64,000 bases of DNA from HGM04593 sp045631205 (GCA_045631205.1 JAZQUI010000021.1:1-64000), one strand, 5' to 3'; shown: positions 1-8,702, numbered from the stretch's first letter. Notes: generated from the letters alone by a model not told the origin. Program-made: numbers and translations.

Positions 1-101
1 GCATTCCACAACAATTTGCCAAACAAAAGTTCAAGCTTGGTACCCTTTCCTTTGTTTGCCGACATATTCTTATATCGTTGTTCTTTTGTCAGGCGGTCCA
101 T
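1..101 (-). CDS. vsr: Very short patch repair endonuclease Vsr, N-terminal part (cut by window edge)
   Basis: Only the first 33 codons are present, because the gene runs leftward off the window. Vsr nicks DNA 5' of T:G mismatches that arise when 5-methylcytosine deaminates at Dcm-type sites. The visible peptide begins MDRLTKEQRYKNMSANKGKG and continues TKLELLFGKLLWNA. The RxKNM motif near residue 10 and the following Thr-x-x-E helix match the start of the Vsr family. A TATCTTGG element about 40 bases upstream (137-144, minus strand) is close to a Bacteroidales -7 box. In Bacteroidales, vsr usually accompanies a cytosine methylase on mobile or restriction islands, which fits the integrase remnant nearby. 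The catalytic residues lie outside the window, so activity cannot be judged. Confidence 0.8.
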   Translation of the reverse strand, partial: MDRLTKEQRYKNMSANKGKGTKLELLFGKLLWN

Positions 102-230
102 TATCTTTCTTGTTTTGAAAGCGGTATATACCACATCCAAGATACAAAAGTACTTATTTAATTTGAAATTGAGGGTCTGCTTTGCCGACAAACATAAAAA
201 AGCATTGTTATTTTATCGTTAAACATTCAA

Positions 231-406
231 TTCTCCCGACTTTGAAGGGAGAAGTTCGCGGAATGTGGCAAGGTTTTCGGGAGTAACCCGAAAGGTTTTG
301 AGTTACTCAAAACACACCTTGCTATGTTCCTGCGAACATCAAGTTTGAAGCGGCTTAATTCATTTGGAGCAGCTGAAAACAGACCTTGCTGTGTTTAAAA
401 GAACAC
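231..406. repeat. Ladder of five short hairpins with a near-direct repeat, element-end-like
   Basis: Five inverted repeats follow each other: TTCTCCC/GGGAGAA (231-237/247-253), TTTCGGG/CCCGAAA (275-281/287-293), GTTTTGAG/CTCAAAAC (295-302/306-313), ATGTTC/GAACAT (324-329/334-339) and GTGTT/AACAC (391-395/402-406). The last two sit in copies of one unit, ACCTTGCTATGTT (316-328) and ACCTTGCTGTGTT (383-395), which differ at a single base. No gene is seen from 102 to 528. Such hairpin arrays are common near transfer origins or ends of Bacteroidales mobile elements. That role is inferred here from the vsr and integrase fragments on either side. Confidence 0.55.
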
Positions 407-528
407 AGGTATAAAGCTTCAATTCGTGGTTTGTGAATGGCAGGATTGCCATAGCATCAGTACGCAATATGGCAGTTTGCCGAACTTGTAGGCAATAAGG
501 CTATATAGATTGCAAACCAACCTTCCAT

Positions 529-765
529 TTAGTTTGCATATATGCTGGCCGTATAGCCAGCAGGTTTGGCTTCTTGTGCAACGATGCTTCTTCCCGACAT
601 TCTGCCGAGACTGACACTCCAGAACTTTTCCTCTACATCCAGTTTGCAACTGAATTGGGAAATCTTGCCGTTTACGGTGATGCGGCACATCACAGGCACA
701 TGCCCGTTCTTTTTCGGGGCATTGCGTTTGGGATAGAATAATACTCTGAAAGTGCTTCTGCTCAT
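529..765 (-). pseudogene. Tyrosine recombinase/integrase N-terminal remnant
   Basis: About 55 residues starting MSRSTFRVLFYPKRNAPKKN resemble the N-terminal arm-binding domain of Bacteroidales tyrosine recombinases, which carry a characteristic block of the type FxVLFYxKR, VPVMCRITVNG, QFSCKLDV, W and GRxSGRS. After the GRMSGRSIVAQEA block the frame loses family resemblance and stops within 12 codons. No core-binding or catalytic R-H-R-Y region follows leftward in any frame down to about 400. The gene is therefore a decayed stump of a protein usually near 400 residues. It probably marks the edge of a former integrative element. Family membership is fairly secure, the loss of function very likely. 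Confidence 0.7.
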
Positions 766-1117
766 AACTCTACTTTTTTGTTTGCGAAATTATTACTTGT
801 AGAGTTGAGTGACGGTGGGCAAAACACAGCGTATCGGTGCAAAAGAATCAGCCGAAGCGAAACAGGAACGAAGATATGAGAAATTTTCCTTTATTTGCAA
901 CCACAATCGCTTAACAAATATTGCTATTCAATCAGTTACAGCAACCAATATACTCCATTGAAATCAAGAATCAAAGTAATGGTATAGTAACGAAACTTTG
1001 TTATTTTTTGGCTTTTCATTGGCATTTGATGGCATTGTAACATCTTGGCAAATACCGGTAAATCGCTAACAGACAACATTCTTTCCCTGTTTCGCACTCA
1101 CTTTCGTTTCTTTGTTG
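766..1117. other. Noncoding stretch without recognisable gene
   Basis: Between the integrase stump and the first promoter of the next gene I see no plausible reading frame, RNA gene or strong hairpin on either strand. The stretch is AT-rich. It may hold the scar or attachment site of the element that left the integrase fragment, but no duplicated sequence was found to support this. Confidence 0.4.
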
Positions 1118-1210
1118 TATCTTTGTAGAAGATAGACTACACTCGCTGTGAAAAACATTGAAACACGTTTTATGTTTCTCGCTCGTTTGTTCTTATCTTT
1201 GTGAAAGATA
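1118..1210 (+). promoter_or_regulatory. Two tandem -7 elements, each inside a palindrome
   Basis: TATCTTTG matches the Bacteroidales -7 consensus TAnnTTTG at 1118-1125 and again at 1194-1201. Each copy is the left half of an inverted repeat: TATCTT-TGTAG-AAGATA (1118-1134) and TATCTTT-GTG-AAAGATA (1194-1210). The second is perfect over seven base pairs. No exact TTTG -33 box lies at 19-21 bases; the nearest matches are TTTC-like. Because the second -7 box ends at 1201, the upstream GTG at 1201 cannot be the start of the following gene. Confidence 0.55.
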
Positions 1211-1224
1211 TAATACATAGAAAA

Positions 1225-1599
1225 ATGAATGAGACAATAATACTTGCGGCGATATTCGCCGTCATCATAGGTGGTTTCTTCTTGCTTAACCATTTTTACC
1301 GCAACAGGGTTGTTGCCGAGCACCACGACCACGAGGGTGAAGACGGCGTATGTTGCGGCCGACACAGCAACTGCTCCAAAGGACACGATAACGGCGACCT
1401 GTACTTTGACGACGAGGAACTCGACGCATACAAAGGAAAAAAAGCCGAGGAATATACCGAAGAGGAGATTGAGGAGTTTCGCAACATACTCTTCACTATG
1501 CAGCGCGACGAGGTGGACACTTGGGTGAAATGTCTCCAAACACGAGGTATTGAGATTCCACAAGAGATAAAAGATGAGATTTTGCTCATTCTACAATAA
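1225..1599 (+). CDS. Small membrane protein with CCGxHxxC motif
   Basis: This 124-residue protein has one N-terminal membrane helix (residues 5-20), then a His/Asp-rich linker and the motif CCGRHSNC near residue 43. An acidic region (YFDDEELDAYKG) and a helical C-terminal part ending in PQEIKDEILLILQ follow. The same layout, a helix, CCGxHxxC, a YxDDEELD block and a VxxWVxxLQxRGI block, is widespread in Bacteroidales proteins of unknown function; some are labelled phospholipase without evidence I know of. The Cys/His cluster could bind metal. I chose ATG 1225 because an upstream in-frame GTG overlaps the -7 box. It precedes the PorW-like gene by 56 bases and may share its transcript. Confidence 0.75.
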   Translation: MNETIILAAIFAVIIGGFFLLNHFYRNRVVAEHHDHEGEDGVCCGRHSNCSKGHDNGDLYFDDEELDAYKGKKAEEYTEEEIEEFRNILFTMQRDEVDTWVKCLQTRGIEIPQEIKDEILLILQ

Positions 1600-1655
1600 A
1601 AAGGAATTTTGTCAGTTATATTATAGAATAATATAAACGAAGTAAACGACACAAA

Positions 1656-4469
1656 GTGAAAAAACACATATACATACTGGTGGTAATGGTACTGGCAACG
1701 CTTGTAACGGGTTGCATAAGCCGAAAGAAAAACACTGCGCAGACACGTATGTACCACGCATTTTCGGCAAAGTACAACACATACCACAACGGCAACATGG
1801 CCTTTAAAGAGGGAAATAATTCACAAATAAAGGGACACAAGGACAACCACCTCGAATTGTTGCCGATGCTCATAAACAGCAGTGCCGCAACAAACAATAT
1901 CGGGCAGTCGAGCTACGACCGAGCCATAGAAAAATCACAAAAGGCAATAAAAAACCACTCGATTAAGAGAAAGCCTTTGAAACCACGCGGCAAAAAACTG
2001 AGCGAAAAGAAAAAGCGTTTCTACGAGCAGAACGAGTACAACCCGTTCCTGTGGCGCCCTTGGCTGATGATGGCCGAATCGCAATTCAGAAAAGGCGAGT
2101 TTACCGAGGCTGCAAGTACTTACATTTACATCGCCAACCTTTACGAGAACAACCCCAAAGTCCTGGCAAAAGCACGCATAGGGCTGGCAAACTGCTACAC
2201 CGAAATGGAGTGGTTCTATGAAAGTGAGGACCTGCTTGCACGTATCAAGCGCGACAGCCTGCCTTCCAAGTACGAAAACGACTATGCCCGCGCCAAAGCC
2301 AACCTGCTGATAAAACAGAAAAGATATAACGAGGCACTGCCGCAAGTAAAGAAAGCCATAAAGCGCAAAGATGCCACAAAACTCGACAAGGCACGCGAGT
2401 ACTATCTTATGGGGCAGTTGCATAACATGACCGGAAACAAGAAAGCCGCCTTCAAGAGTTTTGGTAAGGTTATTTCAAAGAACCCACCTTATGAACTTGC
2501 CATCAATGCCCGCATACGCCAGGCCGAAAGCCGTACCAATGAGAACAAAAAAGGCATACTGCGCAAGCTCAATAGAATGTCGCGCAATTCAAAGAACAAG
2601 GAGTATCTTGCACAGATATACTATGCAATTGGTAACATACATTTAAGCGACAAAGACACCACCGAGGCTACAAAAGCCTATGAAAAGGGCCTTAAAGAGG
2701 GAAAGGGGAGTGGCTACGGCACGGGTATGCTACATTTGTCGCTTGCAAAGATTTATTGGGGAAAGAGAAAGTTCTCCAAATCGAAAGACAACTACGAAAA
2801 GGCACAGCAAATGCTCGGCAACGAAACTCCCGAAAAAGAAGAGATTGCTTTTCGCGCCAAAATTCTGCAAGAACTTGTGACACATACCGACATTATTGAG
2901 AAACAAAGCGAACTTTTATATTGGGCTACTTTGAGCGAAGCCCAGTTGTTCCCTATAATTGACGAACTTGTAAAAGAGGCCAAAGAGAAGAAAAAAGAGG
3001 AGGAAAAGGCTGCAAAGAAAGAGAAGCGTGAACAGGCAGCCAACGACCTGATGAGTGCAAGCACAAATGCCGATATGACAGCGAGCGACCCCACACAGGC
3101 CTCAAAATGGTATTTCTACAACCCGTCGTTAGTTTCAAAAGGAATACGCACTTTTGCACGTAAGTGGGAAAACCGCGAGTTGAAGGACTTCTGGCGACTA
3201 AAAGCAGGGGTTATCATAAACAACAGCAGCGAGGAAGAGGAAGTGGAGAACGACAGCATAGCCGGTGACAGCATTGTTGGCGATAGCATAGCAAGAAGCG
3301 AGAAAGAGGATGTGATTGCCAAGAACGATTCAGTGAACGATGACCCCACCACCAGAGAATATTATTTAAGCCAGATACCAAGAACCGAAGAAGAAAGGGC
3401 GGCAGCACATGCGGCTCTGCGCGATGCGCTCTACGAAGCCGGTATAGTGTTCAAAGACAAGGCCGGAGACAAGGATTTAACCCTTGAACATCTTGAACAG
3501 GTGGTAAATAAATATCCCGAATTTGAAAAGATGCCCGAGACCTATTACCATTTGTTCCTTGCCTGCTCACGATGGGATGAGCCCGAAAAAGCCGAGTATT
3601 ACAAGAACTTGCTTTTTACCACATACCCCGATAACGAGCTTGCTCTACGCATACAACAACCCGACTTCTTTGAGAGCGCGGCCACAAGAAAGCATAACGA
3701 AGACTCCATCTACGTTAAGGCTTATGCCCATTACAGGAATGCGGAATATTACGCAGTGGAAATGGAAAATGAGATTGCTGAAAACCGATACCCCAAAGGC
3801 AACCACCGCGCACGTTTCCTCTTCATCGATGCTATGGCCAAATTGTATGGTGGCAAGCAGGAGGAGGCTCTCGCCGGGCTTAAAAAGCTTGTCGAGGAGT
3901 ATGGCAACGACAGTATAAGCAGAATAGGCAAAGATATTACAACCGGTATTCAGGAAGGACGATTGCTACGCAGCGGAATTTCGACATCTATATGGAACCG
4001 CAAAAGCGACGGCACCATTATGGGTGAAAGCGACAGCCTGCCCACATTCAAGACCGAACGTAACGAGCCGCACTACTTTGTTTTTGCCTTCCCCAAAGAC
4101 TCGCTTGACGAGAAACGCATGCTCTTTGAGATAGCACGCTATAACTTCTCGCACTATATGGTTCGCAACTTTACATTGGAATTCCAGGAACTCGCACACA
4201 TAACATTGTTCCACGTTAAAGAGTTCCTCAACTTCGACGAGGCCTTTGTATATCGCAAACGCCTTTATGGAAACAGCGAAATGAGTAGGCTGTTGCAGGG
4301 AATAAATGCATATATAATATCAAAAACAAACCTTGAATTGTTATTACAGCACTACTCTTTTGCCGACTACGACAAGTTCTACCAGGAGAACCTGCTGAAC
4401 ATACCCGAGCTTGAAATAGACGGATATACCCTTGACGAACCCGATTACGGCGAGGAAGAGGAAGAGTAA
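1656..4469 (+). CDS. porW: TPR lipoprotein of the PorW/SprE family
   Basis: This 937-residue protein begins with a lipoprotein signal (VLATLVTGC, Cys near residue 20) and the family block KKNTAQTRMYHAFSAKYNTY, found near the N-terminus of PorW/SprE, the TPR lipoprotein linked to the type IX secretion system (T9SS) and gliding in Bacteroidota. Several tetratricopeptide repeats span roughly residues 130-380 and 590-680. A Lys/Glu-rich, probably coiled segment lies near 430-470. The C-terminus is strongly acidic (GEEEEE). Translation starts at GTG 1656. The PorX-type gene follows after 48 bases, so the two T9SS-associated families are adjacent. Many gut Bacteroidales keep a homologue without a known T9SS, so the role here may be envelope maintenance. 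Family assignment is good; the precise function is inferred. Confidence 0.75.
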   Translation: MKKHIYILVVMVLATLVTGCISRKKNTAQTRMYHAFSAKYNTYHNGNMAFKEGNNSQIKGHKDNHLELLPMLINSSAATNNIGQSSYDRAIEKSQKAIKNHSIKRKPLKPRGKKLSEKKKRFYEQNEYNPFLWRPWLMMAESQFRKGEFTEAASTYIYIANLYENNPKVLAKARIGLANCYTEMEWFYESEDLLARIKRDSLPSKYENDYARAKANLLIKQKRYNEALPQVKKAIKRKDATKLDKAREYYLMGQLHNMTGNKKAAFKSFGKVISKNPPYELAINARIRQAESRTNENKKGILRKLNRMSRNSKNKEYLAQIYYAIGNIHLSDKDTTEATKAYEKGLKEGKGSGYGTGMLHLSLAKIYWGKRKFSKSKDNYEKAQQMLGNETPEKEEIAFRAKILQELVTHTDIIEKQSELLYWATLSEAQLFPIIDELVKEAKEKKKEEEKAAKKEKREQAANDLMSASTNADMTASDPTQASKWYFYNPSLVSKGIRTFARKWENRELKDFWRLKAGVIINNSSEEEEVENDSIAGDSIVGDSIARSEKEDVIAKNDSVNDDPTTREYYLSQIPRTEEERAAAHAALRDALYEAGIVFKDKAGDKDLTLEHLEQVVNKYPEFEKMPETYYHLFLACSRWDEPEKAEYYKNLLFTTYPDNELALRIQQPDFFESAATRKHNEDSIYVKAYAHYRNAEYYAVEMENEIAENRYPKGNHRARFLFIDAMAKLYGGKQEEALAGLKKLVEEYGNDSISRIGKDITTGIQEGRLLRSGISTSIWNRKSDGTIMGESDSLPTFKTERNEPHYFVFAFPKDSLDEKRMLFEIARYNFSHYMVRNFTLEFQELAHITLFHVKEFLNFDEAFVYRKRLYGNSEMSRLLQGINAYIISKTNLELLLQHYSFADYDKFYQENLLNIPELEIDGYTLDEPDYGEEEEE

Positions 4470-4517
4470 ACGAGAAGCTATTGAAGAATATTATTAACAC
4501 TGGAAAATTCAAGAACT

Positions 4518-6068
4518 ATGGCATACCGACTTTTATGGGCCGATGATGAAATTGAGCTGTTGAGCGCACATATAATATTTCTGCAATCGAAAGATTACGA
4601 CGTTGTGAAGGTTACCAACGGCAACGACGCTATTGAGGCTTGCAAGAAGGAGACTTTCGACCTCATACTTCTCGACGAAAATATGCCGGGACTCACAGGC
4701 CTTGAAACCCTCACGCAGATAAAGGAAATAAGCCCCGGCACACCGGTTGTTATGGTTACAAAGAGCGAGGAGGAGGATATAATGGAACAGGCCATAGGTT
4801 CCAAAATTGCCGACTACCTGATAAAGCCTGTCAACCCCAGCCAAATACTGCTTACGCTTAAAAAGAACATACACAAAAAGGATATCGTTGCCGAAAAGGC
4901 CAACACTGCCTACCAGCAGAATTTCGGCAAACTGGCAATGCAGATAAGCGATGCACGCACCACCGAAGAGTGGCAGGATGTGTACCGCAAGATTATCTAT
5001 TGGGAGTTTGAACTGGAACAAGGCGACAAGCAGATGCAGGAGATGCTGAAAACGCAGAAGGAGGAGGCCAACAATATGTTCGGTCGCTTTGTAAAGAAGA
5101 ACTACCTCGAATGGATGAACGTACAACGCGAAGAGAGGCCTATGATGAGCCACGACCTTTTCCGCGAACGCATATTCCCGCTGCTCGACAATGGGGAGAA
5201 GGTTTTTCTCATAATAATAGACAACTTTCGATACGACCAATGGAAAGTTTTTGCCGAAGAGCTTAACAGCGACTTTAACATAGAAGAGGAACTTTACACA
5301 AGCATATTACCAACAGCCACACAATATGCCCGCAATGCCATATTTTCGGGACTGTTGCCTTTGCAGATAAAAAAAATGTTCCCCAACCTGTGGGTCGATG
5401 AAGAGGAAGACGAGGGAAAGAATCTCAACGAGGAAGCACTTATTGAAACACAGATAGCACGCTACCGCCGCAAGGACACATTCTCATATAACAAGGTTCT
5501 TACATCGGCTGCTGCCGAGAAGTATCTCGACACACTTCACAGCCTCTCGAAGAACGATATAAACGTGCTTGTGATAAACTTCATTGATATGTTGTCACAC
5601 GCGCGTACAGAATCGCTTATGGTGCGCGAGCTTGCGTCAAACGAGGCAGCTTACCGTTCTATAACACAATCATGGCTGCGTCACTCGGCCATTAAGAAAC
5701 TGTTCAAGGAACTTGCCGACGAGAAGTACACGGTAATTATAACAACCGACCACGGCAGCATACAGGTTGACACACCCGTAAAAATAATTGGTGACAAGAA
5801 CACCAACACCAATCTGCGTTATAAACTTGGCAAAGCACTCAACTGCAACAGCAAGGATATATTCGAAATAAAGGAGCCTGCCAAAGCGTACCTGCCCCAG
5901 CCTAACATAAGCACTACTTATGTTTTTGCAACAGGAGGTGGCTTTTTTGCATACCCCAACAACTACAACCACTACGTACAATACTACAAGGACACTTTCC
6001 AGCACGGCGGAATATCGCTCGAGGAGATGTTTGTTCCATTCATAAAATTACACCCGAAAGGAAAATAA
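4518..6068 (+). CDS. porX: PorX-type response regulator with PglZ/alkaline-phosphatase output domain
   Basis: Residues 1-120 form a CheY-like receiver with the acidic pair D9-D10, phospho-acceptor D53 (LILLDENMPG), T81 and the K103-P104 step. From about residue 200 onward is a PglZ-type alkaline phosphatase superfamily domain with the metal-site motifs IIDNFRYDQW, TSILPTATQYARNAIFSG and TTDHGS. The length of 516 fits PorX, the two-component regulator of type IX secretion in Porphyromonas and Flavobacterium. Its C-terminal domain has been reported to hydrolyse oligonucleotide-type substrates. No histidine kinase (PorY) is adjacent. Only seven bases separate it from tsaE. The signature residues look intact, so the protein should be functional; what it controls here is unknown. 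Confidence 0.85.
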   Translation: MAYRLLWADDEIELLSAHIIFLQSKDYDVVKVTNGNDAIEACKKETFDLILLDENMPGLTGLETLTQIKEISPGTPVVMVTKSEEEDIMEQAIGSKIADYLIKPVNPSQILLTLKKNIHKKDIVAEKANTAYQQNFGKLAMQISDARTTEEWQDVYRKIIYWEFELEQGDKQMQEMLKTQKEEANNMFGRFVKKNYLEWMNVQREERPMMSHDLFRERIFPLLDNGEKVFLIIIDNFRYDQWKVFAEELNSDFNIEEELYTSILPTATQYARNAIFSGLLPLQIKKMFPNLWVDEEEDEGKNLNEEALIETQIARYRRKDTFSYNKVLTSAAAEKYLDTLHSLSKNDINVLVINFIDMLSHARTESLMVRELASNEAAYRSITQSWLRHSAIKKLFKELADEKYTVIITTDHGSIQVDTPVKIIGDKNTNTNLRYKLGKALNCNSKDIFEIKEPAKAYLPQPNISTTYVFATGGGFFAYPNNYNHYVQYYKDTFQHGGISLEEMFVPFIKLHPKGK

Positions 6069-6075
6069 GAAAGAT

Positions 6076-6507
6076 ATGAGCGAACTTATAATAAAGATAG
6101 AGAACCTCGACGAGTACCCCGCAGCGGCAAAGAAATTCGTGTCGGCAATGAAAGATAACCGCATATTTGCCTTCTATGGCAGTATGGGAACCGGCAAGAC
6201 TACATTCATAAAGAGTGTATGTGAGGAGATGGGTGTGGAAGAGAGCATAAATTCCCCCACCTTTGCCATTGTCAACGAGTACGAGACTGGTAAAGGAGAG
6301 ACTGTTTTTCACTTCGATTTTTACAGAATAAAATCCCTTGCCGAAGTCTATAACATGGGATACGAAGAGTACCTTTACAGCAATGCCTACTGCTTTATAG
6401 AGTGGCCGGAACTGATAGAGGAACTGCTCCCCGAAGAGACCGTAAGAGTGGAGATAAACGAGGAGAACGACGGCACACGCACAATAAAAGTAAAATATAA
6501 CGACTAA
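6076..6507 (+). CDS. tsaE: tRNA threonylcarbamoyladenosine biosynthesis ATPase TsaE
   Basis: TsaE is the ATPase partner of TsaB and TsaD, which attach the threonylcarbamoyl group to A37 of ANN-decoding tRNAs (t6A) in the cytoplasm. The 143-residue protein shows the Walker A motif GSMGTGKTT near residue 35, the switch SPTFAIVNEY, the FHFDFYR strand and the IEWPE motif, all in family order and at family length. It lies seven bases behind the PorX-type gene, probably in one operon. The tcdA gene in the same window acts later on the same modified base. Confidence 0.95.
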   Translation: MSELIIKIENLDEYPAAAKKFVSAMKDNRIFAFYGSMGTGKTTFIKSVCEEMGVEESINSPTFAIVNEYETGKGETVFHFDFYRIKSLAEVYNMGYEEYLYSNAYCFIEWPELIEELLPEETVRVEINEENDGTRTIKVKYND

Positions 6508-6523
6508 ACCAATACTGCATAAT

Positions 6524-6844
6524 ATGAAAATCAACGCAAACGCATCGGGTACAAGAACCATAGAGGTTACCGAAGAACAATTGCAGATTATAAAAAAGTA
6601 TTCACTTCTCGACAGCATCAAGAACAGCCTTGGCACAGTAAACGAGGATTCACTTGTGAAACTGCGTCTGACAGTGCGCGCACTCATTGCTTCACAGGAG
6701 ATGGATGCCAAGGACCTGCTCGACCTTTGCCCTGTTCTCTACGATGAGAATATGAAAGCACTCGGCCTTACCAACCTTATAAACTGCTACAACAACTGGC
6801 TGATGAGCAAAGCTGAAGAAGAACCGAAAACAGAGAACGAGTAA
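6524..6844 (+). CDS. Conserved-looking small protein of unknown function
   Basis: I do not recognise a named family. The 106-residue protein is soluble and mostly helical: an N-terminal basic stretch with VTEEQLQIIKKYSLLDSIKN, then a repeat-free helical core, and a Glu/Lys-rich tail (SKAEEEPKTENE). It has no signal peptide or membrane helix. It sits 16 bases after tsaE and one base before the ATG of the radical SAM gene, which argues for co-transcription and translational coupling. That tight packing is the main evidence that the gene is real. Confidence 0.75.
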   Translation: MKINANASGTRTIEVTEEQLQIIKKYSLLDSIKNSLGTVNEDSLVKLRLTVRALIASQEMDAKDLLDLCPVLYDENMKALGLTNLINCYNNWLMSKAEEEPKTENE

Positions 6845-6845
6845 A

Positions 6846-8699
6846 ATGCCCGAAAGAAAAATTACCGATTGGTTGCCTACCACCCGCAAGGAGGCCGAAA
6901 TGCGCGGCTGGAGCGAGATGGATGTGGTACTATTCAGCGGAGATGCCTACGTTGACCACCCCTCGTTTGGAGCTGCCGTAATAGGACGTCTGCTCGAGGC
7001 GGAGGGATTGCGCGTGGCAATAGTTCCGCAACCAAATTGGCAGGACGACCTGCGCGACTTCAAAAAAATGGGCCGTCCTCGTCTTTTCTTCGGCATATCG
7101 GCAGGGTGTATGGACTCCATGGTAAACAAATACACCGCTGCAAAGAGATTTCGTTCCGAGGATGCCTACTCACCGAACGGCAAGCACAGTATGCGCCCCG
7201 AATATGCCACAACGGTATATTCCAACGCATTGAAAAAACTGTTCCCCGAGTCGGCGATAGTAATTGGAGGTATTGAGGCTTCTATGCGCCGTTTCACACA
7301 CTACGACTATTGGCAGGACTGCCTTAAAAAGAGCATACTCGTTGACAGCAAGGCAGATATACTTGTGTACGGAATGGGAGAGCAACCTATTTTGGCACTT
7401 GCGCGTGAGATGAAACAAAAGCTCGCAGAGTGTGGAGGGGAATATATCACTGCCGCGCAGGCCAGGGGGATAACCAAAGAGATAAGACAAACCGGTTACC
7501 TTGCAAACAAGCAGGAGGTGGAGAACGGTGACAACGACAAGATACTTGCACCACACTCGGTGTGCCTGAAAGACAAAGCCAAGCAGGCTGCCAACTTCCT
7601 TGCAATAGAGAAGGAGTCGAACAAGGTCAACGCAAAAAGGCTGATGCAGGAGTATGACGAGGGTATGGTGGTGATAAACCCGCCCTTCCCAACAATGACA
7701 ACCGAAGAGCTCGACCACTCATTCGACCTCCCCTACACTCGCCTACCCCACCCCAAATACAACGGCAAGCGCATACCTGCATACGATATGATAAAATTCT
7801 CGGTCAACATACACCGTGGATGTTTCGGAGGTTGTGCATTCTGTACCATTTCGGCACATCAAGGCAAGTTCATAGTAAACCGCAGCACCGAAAGCATACT
7901 GCGTGAGGTGGAAAAGATTGCCGAATTAGAGGATTTCAAGGGCTATTTAAGCGACCTTGGAGGCCCATCGGCAAATATGTATATGATGCGGGGAAAGAAC
8001 CCCGATATGTGCTCAAAATGTTCACGTCCGTCGTGCATACAGCCCAAGATATGCCCCAATATGAACATTGACCACACGCCTCTGCTCGAACTATACAAAA
8101 AGGTGGATGCACTGCCGGAGATAAAGAAAAGTTTCATTGGCAGTGGTGTACGTTACGATATGTTGTTGCACCGCAGTGGTGACAAGAGACTCGACGAGGC
8201 GAGCGACAGATACACCGAGGAGCTTATACGTAACCACGTAAGCGGGCGTTTGAAAATTGCTCCCGAGCACACTTCTGACAGTGTTCTGCGCCTTATGCGC
8301 AAGCCAACGTTCAAGCAGTTCCACGACTTCAAGAGAATTTTCGACAAAATTAACGGAAAGTACAACCTTAAACAGCAGCTTATACCCTATTTCATAAGCA
8401 GCCACCCCGGTAGTACCATAGAGGCAATGGCAGAACTTGCTGCCGAAACCAAGCAATTGAATTTCCATTTGGAACAGGTGCAGGACTTTACCCCTACACC
8501 AATGACAATGGCTACAGAGATGTACTATACCGGAATAAACCCCGAAACCGGCGAGAAGGTATATGTTGCACGCACAATGCGCGACAAAGAGGCTCAGCGC
8601 AAGTTCTTCTTCTGGTACAAGCCCGAAGAGCGACAAGAGCTGAAACGCATACTGCGACAAATGGGACGTAACGACCTGTTAAAGCGTTTAGGGCTATAA
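6846..8699 (+). CDS. YgiQ-family radical SAM protein
   Basis: This 617-residue protein belongs to the YgiQ (UPF0313) family, which has a B12-binding-like N-terminal region (VVLFSGDAYVDHPSFGAAVI) and a radical SAM core. The 4Fe-4S ligands are C326, C330 and C333 in GCFGGCAFC. Further family features are a Cys-rich block around residues 384-402 (CSKCSRPSCIQPKIC) and a C-terminal segment with VQDFTPTPMTMATEMYY. The reaction is unknown for the whole family. It starts at an ATG overlapping the end of the previous gene's region and closes the forward gene string, followed directly by a strong terminator. Confidence 0.9.
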   Translation: MPERKITDWLPTTRKEAEMRGWSEMDVVLFSGDAYVDHPSFGAAVIGRLLEAEGLRVAIVPQPNWQDDLRDFKKMGRPRLFFGISAGCMDSMVNKYTAAKRFRSEDAYSPNGKHSMRPEYATTVYSNALKKLFPESAIVIGGIEASMRRFTHYDYWQDCLKKSILVDSKADILVYGMGEQPILALAREMKQKLAECGGEYITAAQARGITKEIRQTGYLANKQEVENGDNDKILAPHSVCLKDKAKQAANFLAIEKESNKVNAKRLMQEYDEGMVVINPPFPTMTTEELDHSFDLPYTRLPHPKYNGKRIPAYDMIKFSVNIHRGCFGGCAFCTISAHQGKFIVNRSTESILREVEKIAELEDFKGYLSDLGGPSANMYMMRGKNPDMCSKCSRPSCIQPKICPNMNIDHTPLLELYKKVDALPEIKKSFIGSGVRYDMLLHRSGDKRLDEASDRYTEELIRNHVSGRLKIAPEHTSDSVLRLMRKPTFKQFHDFKRIFDKINGKYNLKQQLIPYFISSHPGSTIEAMAELAAETKQLNFHLEQVQDFTPTPMTMATEMYYTGINPETGEKVYVARTMRDKEAQRKFFFWYKPEERQELKRILRQMGRNDLLKRLGL

Positions 8700-8702
8700 C
8701 AT

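Noticed and set aside
1201..1224. GTG start for the small CCGxHxxC membrane protein
   Set aside because: The GTG is the last base of the -7 box plus two, so it would lie upstream of the transcript start. ATG 1225 begins the membrane helix properly.
4533..5240. 235-codon open frame on the minus strand
   Set aside because: It is fully inside the PorX-type gene, whose receiver and PglZ motifs are intact; the antisense translation has no recognisable domain.
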